Shown: positions 1 through 8,263 of the stretch, piece by piece
Layout of the letters: each line of letters begins with the position of its first letter
Position numbering within the stretch: position 1 is the stretch's first letter
Assembly: GCA_035654835.1 (NCBI GenBank)
Contig: DASRVZ010000085.1
Coordinates: 1 to 26,105 of the forward strand
DNA from: UBA4719 sp035654835
GTDB taxonomy: Bacteria > Actinomycetota > Actinomycetes > Actinomycetales > Dermatophilaceae
Direction of reading: 5' to 3'
Length of the DNA: 26,105 nucleotides
Position numbers and translations under genes: made by a program
Notes under the pieces: model-generated
Told to the model about the DNA's origin: nothing
Databases searched by the model: none
What the model saw: only the letters and a program-made list of their open reading frames with translations

Positions 1-1721
1 GCACCACCGTGCAGCTGTCCGACCCAACCTTGCCCAACGTCGTCCTGAGCGGCGTCGATCGCTTCGTGTGCCGAGCCGTCGTGATGAGCAGCGGCCAGCT
101 CGGCCGGAGTCACAGGGTCGACGCTGTCCGCGAAGTAGAAGTTCGACACCTTGCCGCGCAGCCGCTCCTTGAAGGCGCCCGGTCGGCGTACGCCGTTGGC
201 GTCGACAGTGGCAGTCAGCTCCAAGGGCTTCTCGGACTGGTGCTGCACCAACGCCCAGCGCTGGTGCTCAGGGAGAGGCTGGTGCACCTCGAAGAAGGCG
301 CCTTCGGCGGTGCGGACGATGCGCCCGGTCTCGCGGCCATGCAGGACCATGTCGCGATCATGGCGCTGCAGGCTCAGACAGATCCGTTTGGTGACCCAGT
401 ACGCCAGCGGTGGGACCACGATCAGCAGGATCTGGAAGGCTCGGGTGATGTCATTGATGGACAGCCCCAGCTTGATGGCCATCAGGTCGTTGCCGGCTGC
501 GAAGAACAAGATGAGGTAGAAGCTGATGGCCATGACGCCCAGCCCGGTTCGGGTCGGGGCGTTTCGCGGGCGATCGAGCAGGTGGTGCTCTCGCTTGTCG
601 CCGGTGACCCAGGACTCGATGAACGGATAGGCCCCGGCGATGCCATAGAGCAGCGGCATGACCACCAGGGAGGGGATGAACACATTCAGGCTGAGGGTGT
701 AACCAAAGGCCTGGAACTCGAAGAAGCCGGGGAACAGGCGCAGTGCGCCATCGGCGAAGCCCATGTACCAGTCGGGTTGTGAACCGGCGGTCACCGGTGA
801 CGGGTCATAGGGGCCGTACAACCAGATCGGGTTGATCGTGACCAGGGCGGCCATCAGGGTCGTGATGCCGAACACGATGAAGAAGAAGCCCCCGGCCTTG
901 GCCATGTACACCGGCATCATCGGGTAACCGACCACGTTGTCGTTCGTCTTGCCCGGGCCGGGGTACTGCGTGTGCTTGTGAACCGCCACGAGCACGATGT
1001 GGGCGGTGAACAGCCCGATGATGATGGCCGGGAGCAGGAGCACGTGGGTCGTATAGAGGCGCGGGATGATCGCCTCGCCGGGGAACGCGCCGCCGAAGAT
1101 GAAGTAGGCGAGGTAGGAGCCCACAACGGGGACTGACTGCATGAAGCCCTCGGCGGCCCGCAGACCGGTGCCCGAGAGCAGGTCGTCCGGAAGGGAGTAG
1201 CCGGTGAAGCCCTCGTTGATGGCCAACAGGGACAAGATCGTGCCGATGACCCAGTTGATCTCGCGCGGCTTGCGGAATGCTCCGGTGAAGAAGACCCGGA
1301 ACATGTGCACCGTGATCGAGACGGTGAACATCAGCGCCGACCAGTGGTGGATCTGGCGCATGATCAGCCCGCCGCGGACATCAAAGCTGATGTCGACGGT
1401 GGACTTGAACGCCTCGCTCATCGCGATGCCCTTGAGTGGCACGTAGGAGCCGTTGTAGATCACCTGGCCGGCACTCGGGACGAACCAGAAGGTCAGGAAT
1501 GTTCCGGTCACCAGCAGGATGATCAGCGAGAACATCGCGATCTCGCCGAGCATGAAGGACCAGTGGTCGGGGAAGACTTTCTTGAGCAGGTAGCTCACCG
1601 GTTTGGCGGCACCGCTGCGGTCGTCCACCCAACTGGCCAGGCCGCCGCCCTTGGCTGGTGCGGGCTTCACATCCTTGGCGCGCAGACCTGCGGCGCCCTT
1701 CGGAGTTGCTGTGTTGCTCAT
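1..1721 (-). CDS. qcrB: Cytochrome bc1 complex cytochrome b subunit (partial, C-terminus beyond window)
   Basis: Membrane cytochrome b of the menaquinol:cytochrome c oxidoreductase (bcc complex), which passes electrons from menaquinol towards cytochrome aa3 oxidase. The reading frame is open from the ATG at 1719-1721 to the left edge, giving about 573 visible codons, so little of the C-terminus is missing. Visible signs are the double-histidine motif RQIHHWSALMF, later histidines in a helix containing HVLLLPAIIIGLFTAH (typical heme-ligand helices), and the Qo-site variant PDWYMGFADGALR, the actinobacterial form of PEWY. A soluble C-terminal tail of over 100 residues follows the last helices. 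The start overlaps the qcrA stop by 4 bases (ATGA), and GGGAG lies a few bases upstream. It is the last visible gene of the ctaE-qcrC-qcrA-qcrB operon. Confidence 0.96.
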   Translation of the reverse strand, partial: MSNTATPKGAAGLRAKDVKPAPAKGGGLASWVDDRSGAAKPVSYLLKKVFPDHWSFMLGEIAMFSLIILLVTGTFLTFWFVPSAGQVIYNGSYVPLKGIAMSEAFKSTVDISFDVRGGLIMRQIHHWSALMFTVSITVHMFRVFFTGAFRKPREINWVIGTILSLLAINEGFTGYSLPDDLLSGTGLRAAEGFMQSVPVVGSYLAYFIFGGAFPGEAIIPRLYTTHVLLLPAIIIGLFTAHIVLVAVHKHTQYPGPGKTNDNVVGYPMMPVYMAKAGGFFFIVFGITTLMAALVTINPIWLYGPYDPSPVTAGSQPDWYMGFADGALRLFPGFFEFQAFGYTLSLNVFIPSLVVMPLLYGIAGAYPFIESWVTGDKREHHLLDRPRNAPTRTGLGVMAISFYLILFFAAGNDLMAIKLGLSINDITRAFQILLIVVPPLAYWVTKRICLSLQRHDRDMVLHGRETGRIVRTAEGAFFEVHQPLPEHQRWALVQHQSEKPLELTATVDANGVRRPGAFKERLRGKVSNFYFADSVDPVTPAELAAAHHDGSAHEAIDAAQDDVGQGWVGQLHGG

Positions 1722-2794
1722 CCACGCTCCCAGAAGCTTGGGCCGACCGCTTCGCGGAACGCCGAGTCGGCCACAAGGTAGCCCTCTGCATCAACGGTGA
1801 TCTTCAGCTGCGGCAAGGGCCGGTGTGCCGGGCCGAAGATGACCTTGCAGTCTTCGGTCACGTCAAAGGTCGACTGATGACATGGGCACAACAGGTGGTG
1901 GGTCTGCTGCTCGTAGAGGCCGACTGGACATCCAACGTGGGTGCAGATCTTGGAGTAGGCAACGATCCCGTCGTGACCCCAGTCGCGTTCCTTGGCGATC
2001 TTGATGTCGTCCGGGTTCAGCCGCATGAGCAGGACTGCGGCCTTGCCCTTCTCCTCGAGGACGTCGTGAGACTTGTCGATGCCCTCTGGCATCACGTGGA
2101 ACACCGATCCGATGGTGACGTCCGAGGCCTTGATGGGCGTCAGCTCCGGGTCGCGCACCAGTCGCATTCCCTTGCGCCAGAACGTGGTTGACAGCTCGGC
2201 CTGGGGGAGAGGGCCGAGGCTGCCGGCCAGCTGCAGACCCAGCGGGAGCGCAAAGAGGCCGAGGGCGCCCCCGAGCGTGTACTTGATCAGCGGACGGCGA
2301 GCCAGCTGCGACGCGTCGCCACCGGCCATGATCGTCTCGACCGCCTCAGCACGTGCGTCGTCCGAGGAGCGCTGCGGGTGCCGAGCTTCGGTGATCTCGA
2401 TGTCAGGCATCAGGGTCTTGGCCCAGTGGACCGCGCCGAGGCCGATGCACAGCAGGCTCAGGCCGAGAGTGACGCCCAGGACGATGTTGGAAAGGTTCGC
2501 CTGCCCGATGCCGGGGATGAACCGGTAGGTGTCCAGGTCGATCGCGAAGTAGGCCACCAGGAAGATGACGGTGGCCACCATCGAGATACCGAACAACGCC
2601 GCAACCTGACGTTCCGCGCGACGGGCGGCATGCTCACCGAGGTCCGCTGAGCGGCTGACGTGCGGGGGAAGCCCGGGATTGGCAAAACGCTCGGGCATCC
2701 CGCCCTCGCCTTCGGTATGGCCCCGGTCGAGGCCCAGCGCGGCGCCCGGATCGACGCCGTCGGCCCCTGTGGGTTCCATGTCCTTCTCGTTCAT
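1718..2794 (-). CDS. qcrA: Cytochrome bc1 complex Rieske iron-sulfur subunit
   Basis: Rieske 2Fe-2S subunit of the bcc complex, which takes the first electron from menaquinol. The protein is 358 residues, the long actinobacterial form. A hydrophilic N-terminus (about 1-62) is followed by three hydrophobic segments (about 66-85, 103-122, 169-192), the last preceded by an RRPLIKY twin-arginine-like stretch. The cluster site is CTHVGC (Cys284, His286, Cys289) and CPCH (Cys303, Cys305, His306): Cys284/His286/Cys303/His306 should ligate the cluster and Cys289-Cys305 form the disulfide. The stop overlaps the qcrB start by 4 bases, while 81 bases separate this gene from qcrC upstream. The first ATG has only a weak ribosome binding site. 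The second ATG, codon 6, has AAGGA too close to use, so the first is kept. Confidence 0.96.
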   Translation of the reverse strand: MNEKDMEPTGADGVDPGAALGLDRGHTEGEGGMPERFANPGLPPHVSRSADLGEHAARRAERQVAALFGISMVATVIFLVAYFAIDLDTYRFIPGIGQANLSNIVLGVTLGLSLLCIGLGAVHWAKTLMPDIEITEARHPQRSSDDARAEAVETIMAGGDASQLARRPLIKYTLGGALGLFALPLGLQLAGSLGPLPQAELSTTFWRKGMRLVRDPELTPIKASDVTIGSVFHVMPEGIDKSHDVLEEKGKAAVLLMRLNPDDIKIAKERDWGHDGIVAYSKICTHVGCPVGLYEQQTHHLLCPCHQSTFDVTEDCKVIFGPAHRPLPQLKITVDAEGYLVADSAFREAVGPSFWERG

Positions 2795-2875
2795 CGTGAG
2801 ATCGATCCCGTCGATTCGCAGCGCTGGTGTGTTGGGTCATGGCGTCGAATGTTGTTGCCAGGGCTTCGCATCAGG

Positions 2876-3658
2876 TCACGCTGCCTTCGCGCCAAGCCAG
2901 ACGGCGGCACCAACCATCAGGCCCAGGCCGAAGACCCAGATGAACATGCCCTCGGAGACAGGTCCGAGGTTGCCAAGGTTCATACCGCCCGGGTTCTTGT
3001 TCTTGTCCAGCTCGTGCAGGTAGCTGATGATGTCGTTCTTGTCAGTCGGGGACAGGTTGGCATCGTTGAAGACCGGCATCGACTGCGGTCCCGAGATCAT
3101 TGCCTCGTAGATGTGCGTGCCGGTGACGTTGCGCAGGCTCGGCGCGTACTTGCCACGAGTCAGTGCCCCACCCGAGCCGGCGAAGTTGTGGCACATCGCG
3201 CAGTTGACCTTGAACAGCTCGTTGCCGTGAGCGATATTGCCATCGCCCTTGGTGTATTGGTCATCGGGAATCGCCGGGCCGGGGCTGAGCGACGCCACGT
3301 ATGCGGCCAGAGACGCGATCTGCGCATCGGTGAACTTGATCTTCTTGCTGGCCGCGGCTTGAACCCCCGGCCCGGCGAGCGGCATACGGCCGGTGCCGAC
3401 CTGGAAGTCAACGGCCGCGGCGCCGACCCCGGCCAGGCTGGGGCCATCCTTGCCGCCTTCGGCGTTCTGGCCATGACAGGTGGCGCAGTTGGCCAGGAAC
3501 AGCATCTTGCCCGCGTTCACGTCATCAGCCGTGGCCGTCGCGGCTTGTGCGGGCTTGGGGGCCAGCAGGGAGTACAGCCCGTCGGTGGCCACGAGCCCCA
3601 ACAGCAGCAGGAGCAGGATCGCAGCGGGATGTCGGCGCCGGGAGGCCAGTGCGTTCAC
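2876..3658 (-). CDS. qcrC: Cytochrome bc1 complex diheme cytochrome c subunit
   Basis: Membrane-anchored diheme cytochrome c of the bcc complex. It replaces both cytochrome c1 and soluble cytochrome c, handing electrons directly to the aa3 oxidase. I chose the GTG at 3656-3658 (260 residues) because AGGA lies 7 bases upstream and a longer frame to 3739 would run into ctaE. An N-terminal hydrophobic anchor (about residues 11-32, after RRRH) is followed by two c-type heme motifs, CATCH (58-62) and CAMCH (153-157), each in its own cytochrome c fold. Methionines in RMPLAGPG and PQSMPVF are candidate axial ligands. A C-terminal transmembrane helix (about 238-257) follows. The gene lies 46 bases after ctaE. 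Confidence 0.95.
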   Translation of the reverse strand: MNALASRRRHPAAILLLLLLGLVATDGLYSLLAPKPAQAATATADDVNAGKMLFLANCATCHGQNAEGGKDGPSLAGVGAAAVDFQVGTGRMPLAGPGVQAAASKKIKFTDAQIASLAAYVASLSPGPAIPDDQYTKGDGNIAHGNELFKVNCAMCHNFAGSGGALTRGKYAPSLRNVTGTHIYEAMISGPQSMPVFNDANLSPTDKNDIISYLHELDKNKNPGGMNLGNLGPVSEGMFIWVFGLGLMVGAAVWLGAKAA

Positions 3659-3704
3659 AGGAGGTTCCTGTCTTCGGTGCGGACGTCGAGGGAGAAGGCG
3701 TGCA

Positions 3705-4379
3705 TCACTTGAGCAGGTAGATCGTGGCGAACAGGGCAATCCACACGACGTCGACGAAGTGCCAGTAGTACGACGTGACGACGGCGCCGGAGGCTTGTGC
3801 GTGAGTGTAGCGACGGGTCGTGAAGGTCCGACCGATGATCAGCAGGAATGCGATCAACCCCCCGGTGACGTGCAGCCCGTGGAAGCCGGTGGTGAGGAAG
3901 AAGACGGATCCGTAGGCGTCCGCGGAGATGGTGACGCCGTGGCTGATCAGGTTGGCGTACTCGAAGACCTGTCCGGCGATGAAGAGAGAGCCAAAGATGT
4001 AGGTCAGGACGTACCACTCGCGCATGCCCCACAGCTTGACCTGGAGGAACGAGCCGGTGCGGGCCGGCTGACCGTGCTCCGCCTTGAAGACGCCGAGCTG
4101 GCACCACACCGAGGAGATGACCAGCACCAGGGTGTTGACCGTTGCGAACGGGACGTTGAGAAGGTCCGTCCTCTCGTTCCACAGGTCGGGGGACACCGAG
4201 CGGATCGTGAAGTACATCGCGAAAAGCCCCGCGAAGAACATCAGCTCGCTGGCCAGCCAGACGATGGTGCCGACCGACACCATGTTGGGGCGGGTCACCG
4301 GGCCATGGCCGGGGATTGACCTCGCGGGGGGGCTCGGGGTGCTTGAGTGAACTGCGGCTTCGGTCGACACAGGCGCCAT
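3705..4379 (-). CDS. ctaE: Cytochrome c oxidase subunit III
   Basis: Subunit III of the aa3-type heme-copper oxidase, an integral membrane protein of 224 residues. It has about five hydrophobic helices, including VGTIVWLASELMFFAGLF and the segment around GFHGLHVTGGLIAFLLII. The SELMFF and HFVDVVW motifs are characteristic of the family. It is the first gene of the minus-strand operon ctaE-qcrC-qcrA-qcrB, the arrangement typical of actinobacteria, where bcc and aa3 form a supercomplex. The start ATG (4377-4379) has a short AGG upstream on the minus strand. The 85-base gap to the divergent gene at 4465 must hold its promoter, but I see no convincing -35/-10 pair there. Confidence 0.95.
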   Translation of the reverse strand: MAPVSTEAAVHSSTPSPPARSIPGHGPVTRPNMVSVGTIVWLASELMFFAGLFAMYFTIRSVSPDLWNERTDLLNVPFATVNTLVLVISSVWCQLGVFKAEHGQPARTGSFLQVKLWGMREWYVLTYIFGSLFIAGQVFEYANLISHGVTISADAYGSVFFLTTGFHGLHVTGGLIAFLLIIGRTFTTRRYTHAQASGAVVTSYYWHFVDVVWIALFATIYLLK

Positions 4380-4451
4380 TATTGCCTGATTCGGGCTCCG
4401 ATTGCATCAACAAACGTGCATGGGTTGGCCTTTCGCGCAGACGGGCACCGG

Positions 4452-4457
4452 TAGCAT
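4452..4457 (+). promoter_or_regulatory. Candidate -10 box of a leaderless promoter
   Basis: TAGCAT fits the actinobacterial TANNNT -10 consensus and lies 7 bases before the ATG at 4465. Transcription would begin at or next to the start codon. No good -35 hexamer is visible at 16-18 bases, and no Shine-Dalgarno sequence precedes this ATG. Confidence 0.5.
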
Positions 4458-4464
4458 CAGGCTC

Positions 4465-4929
4465 ATGACCGCTTCGCACGTGACGCCAGCCGCTGCTCCC
4501 GCTGACACGGCCTCGCCGGGGACCGTACACCGGCTGTCGGTATTGCTCTACAGCGACGACATTGCCACGCGTGACGCCGTGCGCATTGCGGTCGGTCGTC
4601 GGCCGGCGCGAGACGTCGAGGTGACCACCTGGCTCGAGTGCGCCACCGCCGCGGCCGTGATCGAGGCCGTGGAGACTGGAGAGTTCGACCTGCTGGTCCT
4701 GGATGGTGAGGCGGCGCGGGTCGGCGGTCTCGGACTGTGCCGTCAGCTGAAGAGCGAGATCTTCAGCTGCCCGCCGGTGCTGGTCCTGACCGGACGACCG
4801 CAGGACGGCTGGCTGGCGGCCTGGTCACAGGCCGATCTGGCTGTGCCGCACCCGCTCGACCCCATCGCCGTCGCCGGCGCGGTTGCCGAGCTGGGTCGCA
4901 CGGTCGACGCCTCGACGACCAGCGGCTAG
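4465..4929 (+). CDS. Response-regulator-like protein with a degenerate receiver domain, no output domain
   Basis: A 154-residue protein resembling a CheY-like receiver domain on its own. After a low-complexity N-terminus (about 1-22) come the first strand and acidic pair LSVLLYSDD (Asp31/Asp32), the phospho-acceptor strand FDLLVLDGE (Asp80), and the Thr strand VLVLTG (Thr109). The invariant Lys-Pro is replaced by His-Pro (His129). There is no DNA-binding domain. Loss of the lysine suggests a pseudo-receiver that may not be controlled by ordinary phosphotransfer; this is inferred. A longer frame could start at 4402, but the -10-like TAGCAT just before 4465 favours the shorter form. trpD begins 3 bases after the stop, so the two are probably cotranscribed. 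Confidence 0.75.
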   Translation: MTASHVTPAAAPADTASPGTVHRLSVLLYSDDIATRDAVRIAVGRRPARDVEVTTWLECATAAAVIEAVETGEFDLLVLDGEAARVGGLGLCRQLKSEIFSCPPVLVLTGRPQDGWLAAWSQADLAVPHPLDPIAVAGAVAELGRTVDASTTSG

Positions 4930-4932
4930 ACG

Positions 4933-6003
4933 ATGACGGCCGAGACGTCAGGCGGCGGCATGACCTGGCCGACGATCTTCACTGCGCTGTTGTCCGGACA
5001 TCACCTTGACGCCACCGAGTCTGGGTGGGCAATGAACCAGATCATGAGCGGCGAGGCTAGCGCGGCGCAGGTGGCTGGCCTTCTCATGGCCTTGCGCGCC
5101 AAGGGAGAGACCGTTGCGGAGATGCGCGGACTGGCCGACATGATGCTTGCGCACGCGAGCCGGATCGAGGTGGCCGGCACGACGTTGGACATCGTCGGCA
5201 CGGGCGGAGATCGCGCGCACACGGTTAATATCTCGACCATGGCCTCGCTCGTTGCCGCCGCCAGTGGCGTGCGAGTCGTCAAGCACGGCAACCGGTCTGC
5301 GTCCTCGTCATCGGGTTCCGCCGATGTCCTCGAGGCCCTCGGCATCAACCTGACGCTGCATCCCTCGGACGTTGCTGCAGTCGTCGAGAAGACAGGCATC
5401 ACCTTCTGCTTTGCTCAGCAGTTCCACCCCGCGATGCGGCACGCGGCTGCACCACGTCGCGACCTGGGTATCGCGACTGCCTTCAACTTCCTGGGGCCGC
5501 TCACCAACCCGGCTCAGCCGACGTATGCCGCCGTTGGTGTCGCGGATGCCAGGATGGCACCGCTGATGGCCGGGGTGTTTGCAGGCCGGGGCAAGGATGC
5601 TGCCGTCTTCCGTGGGGACGATGGCCTCGACGAGCTGACCATCTCCACGACCTCGACGGTCTGGTGGGTGCGCAAAGGTACGATCCGCGAATACGACGTG
5701 GATCCCAGGTCGGTCGGACTCGAGCTGCACCCTCTGGAGACGCTGAGGGGGGCCGACGCGGCGTACAACGCCCAGGTCGTGCGCGATGTATTCGCCGGGG
5801 CCGTCGGGCCAATTCGGGATGCCGTGGTGCTCAATGCTGGTATTGCCTTGGCGCTCACCACGCCAGACCGGGGAGAACGCCCGACTGATTTCGTTGCAGG
5901 GCTTCGGTCCGCGATGGACCGTGCCGCCGCCGCCATCGATGACGGTGGCGCAACGACCGTGCTGCAGCGATGGATCGCCGCGACCAACCCACCGATGCCA
6001 TAA
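4933..6003 (+). CDS. trpD: Anthranilate phosphoribosyltransferase
   Basis: Transfers the phosphoribosyl group from PRPP to anthranilate, the second step of the tryptophan branch, in the cytosol. The 356-residue length suits the family. An N-terminal helical domain is followed by the PRPP-binding loop VGTGGD (88-93), the NIST segment (99-102), and the motif beginning KHGNRSAS (from 117) that contacts anthranilate and pyrophosphate. The later DDGLDELTIS segment carries acidic metal-binding residues. The ATG at 4933 follows the receiver-like gene by 3 bases; a second ATG at codon 10 is possible. No other trp genes are in the window, so trpD is separate from a trp operon here. It converges on the RAM-domain gene with only 5 bases between stops. 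Confidence 0.97.
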   Translation: MTAETSGGGMTWPTIFTALLSGHHLDATESGWAMNQIMSGEASAAQVAGLLMALRAKGETVAEMRGLADMMLAHASRIEVAGTTLDIVGTGGDRAHTVNISTMASLVAAASGVRVVKHGNRSASSSSGSADVLEALGINLTLHPSDVAAVVEKTGITFCFAQQFHPAMRHAAAPRRDLGIATAFNFLGPLTNPAQPTYAAVGVADARMAPLMAGVFAGRGKDAAVFRGDDGLDELTISTTSTVWWVRKGTIREYDVDPRSVGLELHPLETLRGADAAYNAQVVRDVFAGAVGPIRDAVVLNAGIALALTTPDRGERPTDFVAGLRSAMDRAAAAIDDGGATTVLQRWIAATNPPMP

Positions 6004-6008
6004 CGCGC

Positions 6009-6293
6009 TTAGGCGTTGTCCAGACCGAGGCTGAAGGCCGCCTCGAGGTCGCGCTTGGAGTAGGTCCGGAAAGCGATGTGCGTCCGGGTGAGCAGGACGC
6101 CCTTGACCTTGTTGAGCTGGTCGGCGATCACGTCGGCGAAGTCTTCGTGCTGTCGGACTCGCACGATGGCGATGAGGTCGACATCGCCGGTCACGGAGTA
6201 CACCTCGCTGACGCCGTCGATCTCGGCGATAGCAGTGGCCACCTCGGGGATGCGGTCGACCTCGGCGTTGATCAAGACGATGGCAGAAATCAC
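6009..6293 (-). CDS. Stand-alone Lrp/AsnC ligand-binding (RAM) domain protein
   Basis: A 94-residue protein made only of the alpha/beta RAM domain found at the C-terminus of Lrp/AsnC regulators, with no helix-turn-helix. Recognisable segments are the first strand AIVLINAEV, the GVSEVYSVTGDVDLIAIVRV region that forms the effector-binding dimer interface in Lrp proteins, and the closing TRTHIAFRTY strand. Such solo domains probably bind an amino acid or small ligand, or form mixed oligomers with full-length Lrp proteins. The target here is unknown. The GTG start (6291-6293) lies 9 bases after the stop of the exonuclease gene, with AAGGTGG as ribosome binding site overlapping that stop, so the pair is very likely one operon. 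Confidence 0.9.
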   Translation of the reverse strand: MISAIVLINAEVDRIPEVATAIAEIDGVSEVYSVTGDVDLIAIVRVRQHEDFADVIADQLNKVKGVLLTRTHIAFRTYSKRDLEAAFSLGLDNA

Positions 6294-6302
6294 AATCCCA
6301 CC

Positions 6303-8090
6303 TTAGCCCGCCGCGGGGAGGGTCTCGGGAAGAGCCAGAACGACCGGGGGCGGGCGATGGCGGAGTCCCGGCCCCGTCGGCTCGTCGAACCCCACGACGT
6401 CGCGGTACGCCGTGGCGTCGGGATCCAGCGCTGCGCGGGCTGCGCCGGCCCCGTGCACGGGACAGGTCCACTCACCCTCGATGGCGACCAGACGGACGCC
6501 GGCGGACTCCAGCCAGCGCAGTATCTTCTCGGTCTCCTCAGCCGAGGCGGAGGAGGCCGGCCCCGGCACGGGCTCCACGTTCTCGGCGCTCGCGCCCAGC
6601 GCCTCGACATAGGGGCGAGGATCAGCGCCCGGGGGTGACACGGCGGTGCCCGCCAGCCTGCCGAACCGGACGCAGATGATCTCCCACCCACCCTTGAGGG
6701 CCGGGCGTGCCGCGACGATCTCGGCGCTGTTGGCCAGCGGCGCGATCCGTTGAGCCCGTGCTGCAGCTCGCACCAGGTGCAGCATCCGGTCACGGACCGC
6801 GCCGGCGTCCTCGTACCGTTCCTCACGTGAGAGGCCGCTCATCCGTTGGCACAGGGCTCCCACGACCCTGCGCGAGTCACCCGCGATCATCTGGGCGGCT
6901 TGCGCGACGACCACGGCGTAGTCCTCGACGCTCTCGTTGCCCATGCACGGGCCGCCACAGCGCCCCATCTCGGCGAGCGCACAGCCAACGGATCTGCCGT
7001 TGGCCGGCAGCCGTTTGGTGCACTGGCGCAGCGGGAGCACTTCGTGAACAGCGGCGATGGCTGACTCGGCACCCAGGTGTGAGCTGAAGGGACCGAAGTA
7101 TCGGGCGCCGTCGGCGATGACCTTGCGGACGATGCTCAGCCGCGGAAAGGGCTCGACGGTGAGCTTGACCCAGGGCGCCCTCTCAGGGTTCTTGGAACGA
7201 CGGTTGTAGCGCGGTTTGTGTTGAGCGATCAGCCGAAGCTCGCGGACCTGTGCCTCCAAGGTGGTCTCGCAGACGATCGGAGTCACGCAGGCGGCGACCC
7301 CGACCATCTCGGCCATCCTGGTGCGCTGTTCCGAGGCCGTGAAGTAGGTGCGGACCCGGCGCCGGATGTCTTGGGAGGTGCCCACGTAGAGGACGTGTCC
7401 CTGGCTGTCCTTGAACATGTAGACGCCCGGCGCGGAGGGCAGGCCTTCGGCCAGATGACGCTTGCGGCGCTGGGCCGAGGTAACCCGCGAGGAGAACGTG
7501 CTGAGCTCTTCGAGTGTCACGACGCCGAGGCCACCCACTCGTGAGATCAGTCCATGGAGAACGTCGACCGTGGCGCGGGCATCGTGCAGCGCGCGGTGAT
7601 CCGGGGTTGTCGCGGCCCCGAACAACAGCGCCAGCGTGCCGAGCTTGCGGTTGGCGGCCTCGTCCTTGCTGACGAGCTGTCGAGCCAGATGGGCCGTGTC
7701 GACCACGTGAAAGGGAGGCCAGCTGTGACCTGTGATCACGGCTGCAGCCTTGAGGAAGGAGATGTCAAAGGGCGCATTGTGAGCGACCAGCACGCTGTCG
7801 CCGGCGAACTCGAGAAAAGCGGGGAACACGCTGCCGATCCGTGGCGAGTCGGCGACCATCTGGTTGGTGATGCCGGTCAGGACCGAGATGAACGCGGGGA
7901 TCGGCTCGGCCGGGTTGACCAGGGTCTGGAACTCGCCGATCACCTCGCCGCCGCGGATCTTGACCGCGCCGACCTCGGTGATGTGTGCGCCGGCGGGGCT
8001 GCCGCCCGTCGTCTCGAGGTCGACGACGACAAAGGTGACATCTGACAGAGGGGTGCCGAGCTTGTCGAGCGTGCCCTGGAGTCCCTTCAT
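6303..8090 (-). CDS. DEDDh 3'-5' exonuclease fused to UvrC-like GIY-YIG and UVR segments
   Basis: A 595-residue DNA-processing protein with two nuclease modules. The N-terminal DnaQ-like exonuclease shows Exo I VDLETTG (Asp24, Glu26), Exo II HNAPFD (104-109) and Exo III HRALHDA (165-171, the DEDDh type). A GIY-YIG module follows (GVY 222-224, YVG 235-237) with the conserved Arg-rich helix DIRRRVRTYF and the downstream Glu in a TTLEAQVRE context. A UVR-like coiled segment, RYEDAGAVRDRM, lies around residues 415-440. No UvrC RNase H-like endonuclease domain is seen, so this is not UvrC itself. It corresponds to the M. tuberculosis Rv2191-type protein (from memory). Exonuclease proofreading or repair is likely, but the role of the fusion is not established. 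Confidence 0.93.
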   Translation of the reverse strand: MKGLQGTLDKLGTPLSDVTFVVVDLETTGGSPAGAHITEVGAVKIRGGEVIGEFQTLVNPAEPIPAFISVLTGITNQMVADSPRIGSVFPAFLEFAGDSVLVAHNAPFDISFLKAAAVITGHSWPPFHVVDTAHLARQLVSKDEAANRKLGTLALLFGAATTPDHRALHDARATVDVLHGLISRVGGLGVVTLEELSTFSSRVTSAQRRKRHLAEGLPSAPGVYMFKDSQGHVLYVGTSQDIRRRVRTYFTASEQRTRMAEMVGVAACVTPIVCETTLEAQVRELRLIAQHKPRYNRRSKNPERAPWVKLTVEPFPRLSIVRKVIADGARYFGPFSSHLGAESAIAAVHEVLPLRQCTKRLPANGRSVGCALAEMGRCGGPCMGNESVEDYAVVVAQAAQMIAGDSRRVVGALCQRMSGLSREERYEDAGAVRDRMLHLVRAAARAQRIAPLANSAEIVAARPALKGGWEIICVRFGRLAGTAVSPPGADPRPYVEALGASAENVEPVPGPASSASAEETEKILRWLESAGVRLVAIEGEWTCPVHGAGAARAALDPDATAYRDVVGFDEPTGPGLRHRPPPVVLALPETLPAAG

Positions 8091-8098
8091 GTCAGAGG

Positions 8099-8104
8099 AC
8101 GTTA
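8099..8104 (-). promoter_or_regulatory. Candidate -10 box for the exonuclease/GIY-YIG gene
   Basis: Read on the minus strand, TAACGT fits TANNNT and ends 8 bases before the ATG at 8088-8090. That would give a leader of only a base or two. No Shine-Dalgarno sequence is visible, which agrees with leaderless translation, but no clear -35 hexamer was found. Confidence 0.35.
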
Positions 8105-8136
8105 GGTGCTGCCGCCGACAAGCCCCGACAGGCGCG

Positions 8137-8148
8137 CTGCCGCGGCAG
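8137..8148. repeat. 12-bp perfect palindrome in the divergent intergenic region
   Basis: CTGCCGCGGCAG is a perfect palindrome located 47 bases upstream of the exonuclease start and 115 bases upstream of the small cysteine protein. It could be a dimeric regulator site, but short GC palindromes occur by chance in such DNA. Confidence 0.3.
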
Positions 8149-8175
8149 GCAATGGTGGTTGGGGAAAGCGGTCCG

Positions 8176-8203
8176 TTGGGCTGTCAGACCGTCGATCTAG
8201 CGT
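8176..8203 (+). promoter_or_regulatory. Candidate sigma-70-type promoter for the small cysteine-rich protein
   Basis: A -35 hexamer TTGGGC (8176-8181) and a -10 hexamer TAGCGT (8198-8203) are separated by 16 bases. A transcript starting near 8210 would have a leader of about 54 bases containing the strong AGGAGG site at 8251-8256. Confidence 0.4.
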
Positions 8204-8263
8204 TCTTCACAAGGTGCGGCACCCATGCGGGTCCGCCCACGAGCTGGATCAGGAGGCCCAGTG

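Noticed and set aside
2660..3712. A 350-codon plus-strand frame opposite qcrA and qcrC.
   Set aside because: Antisense to the diheme and Rieske genes, whose cofactor motifs are intact; a shadow frame.
8193..8206. LexA-like site CGATC-TAGC-GTTCT between the nuclease and small cysteine protein genes.
   Set aside because: It differs from the actinobacterial SOS core CGAAC-N4-GTTCG at two of ten fixed positions and overlaps the -10 box already called. Too weak without genome-wide support.
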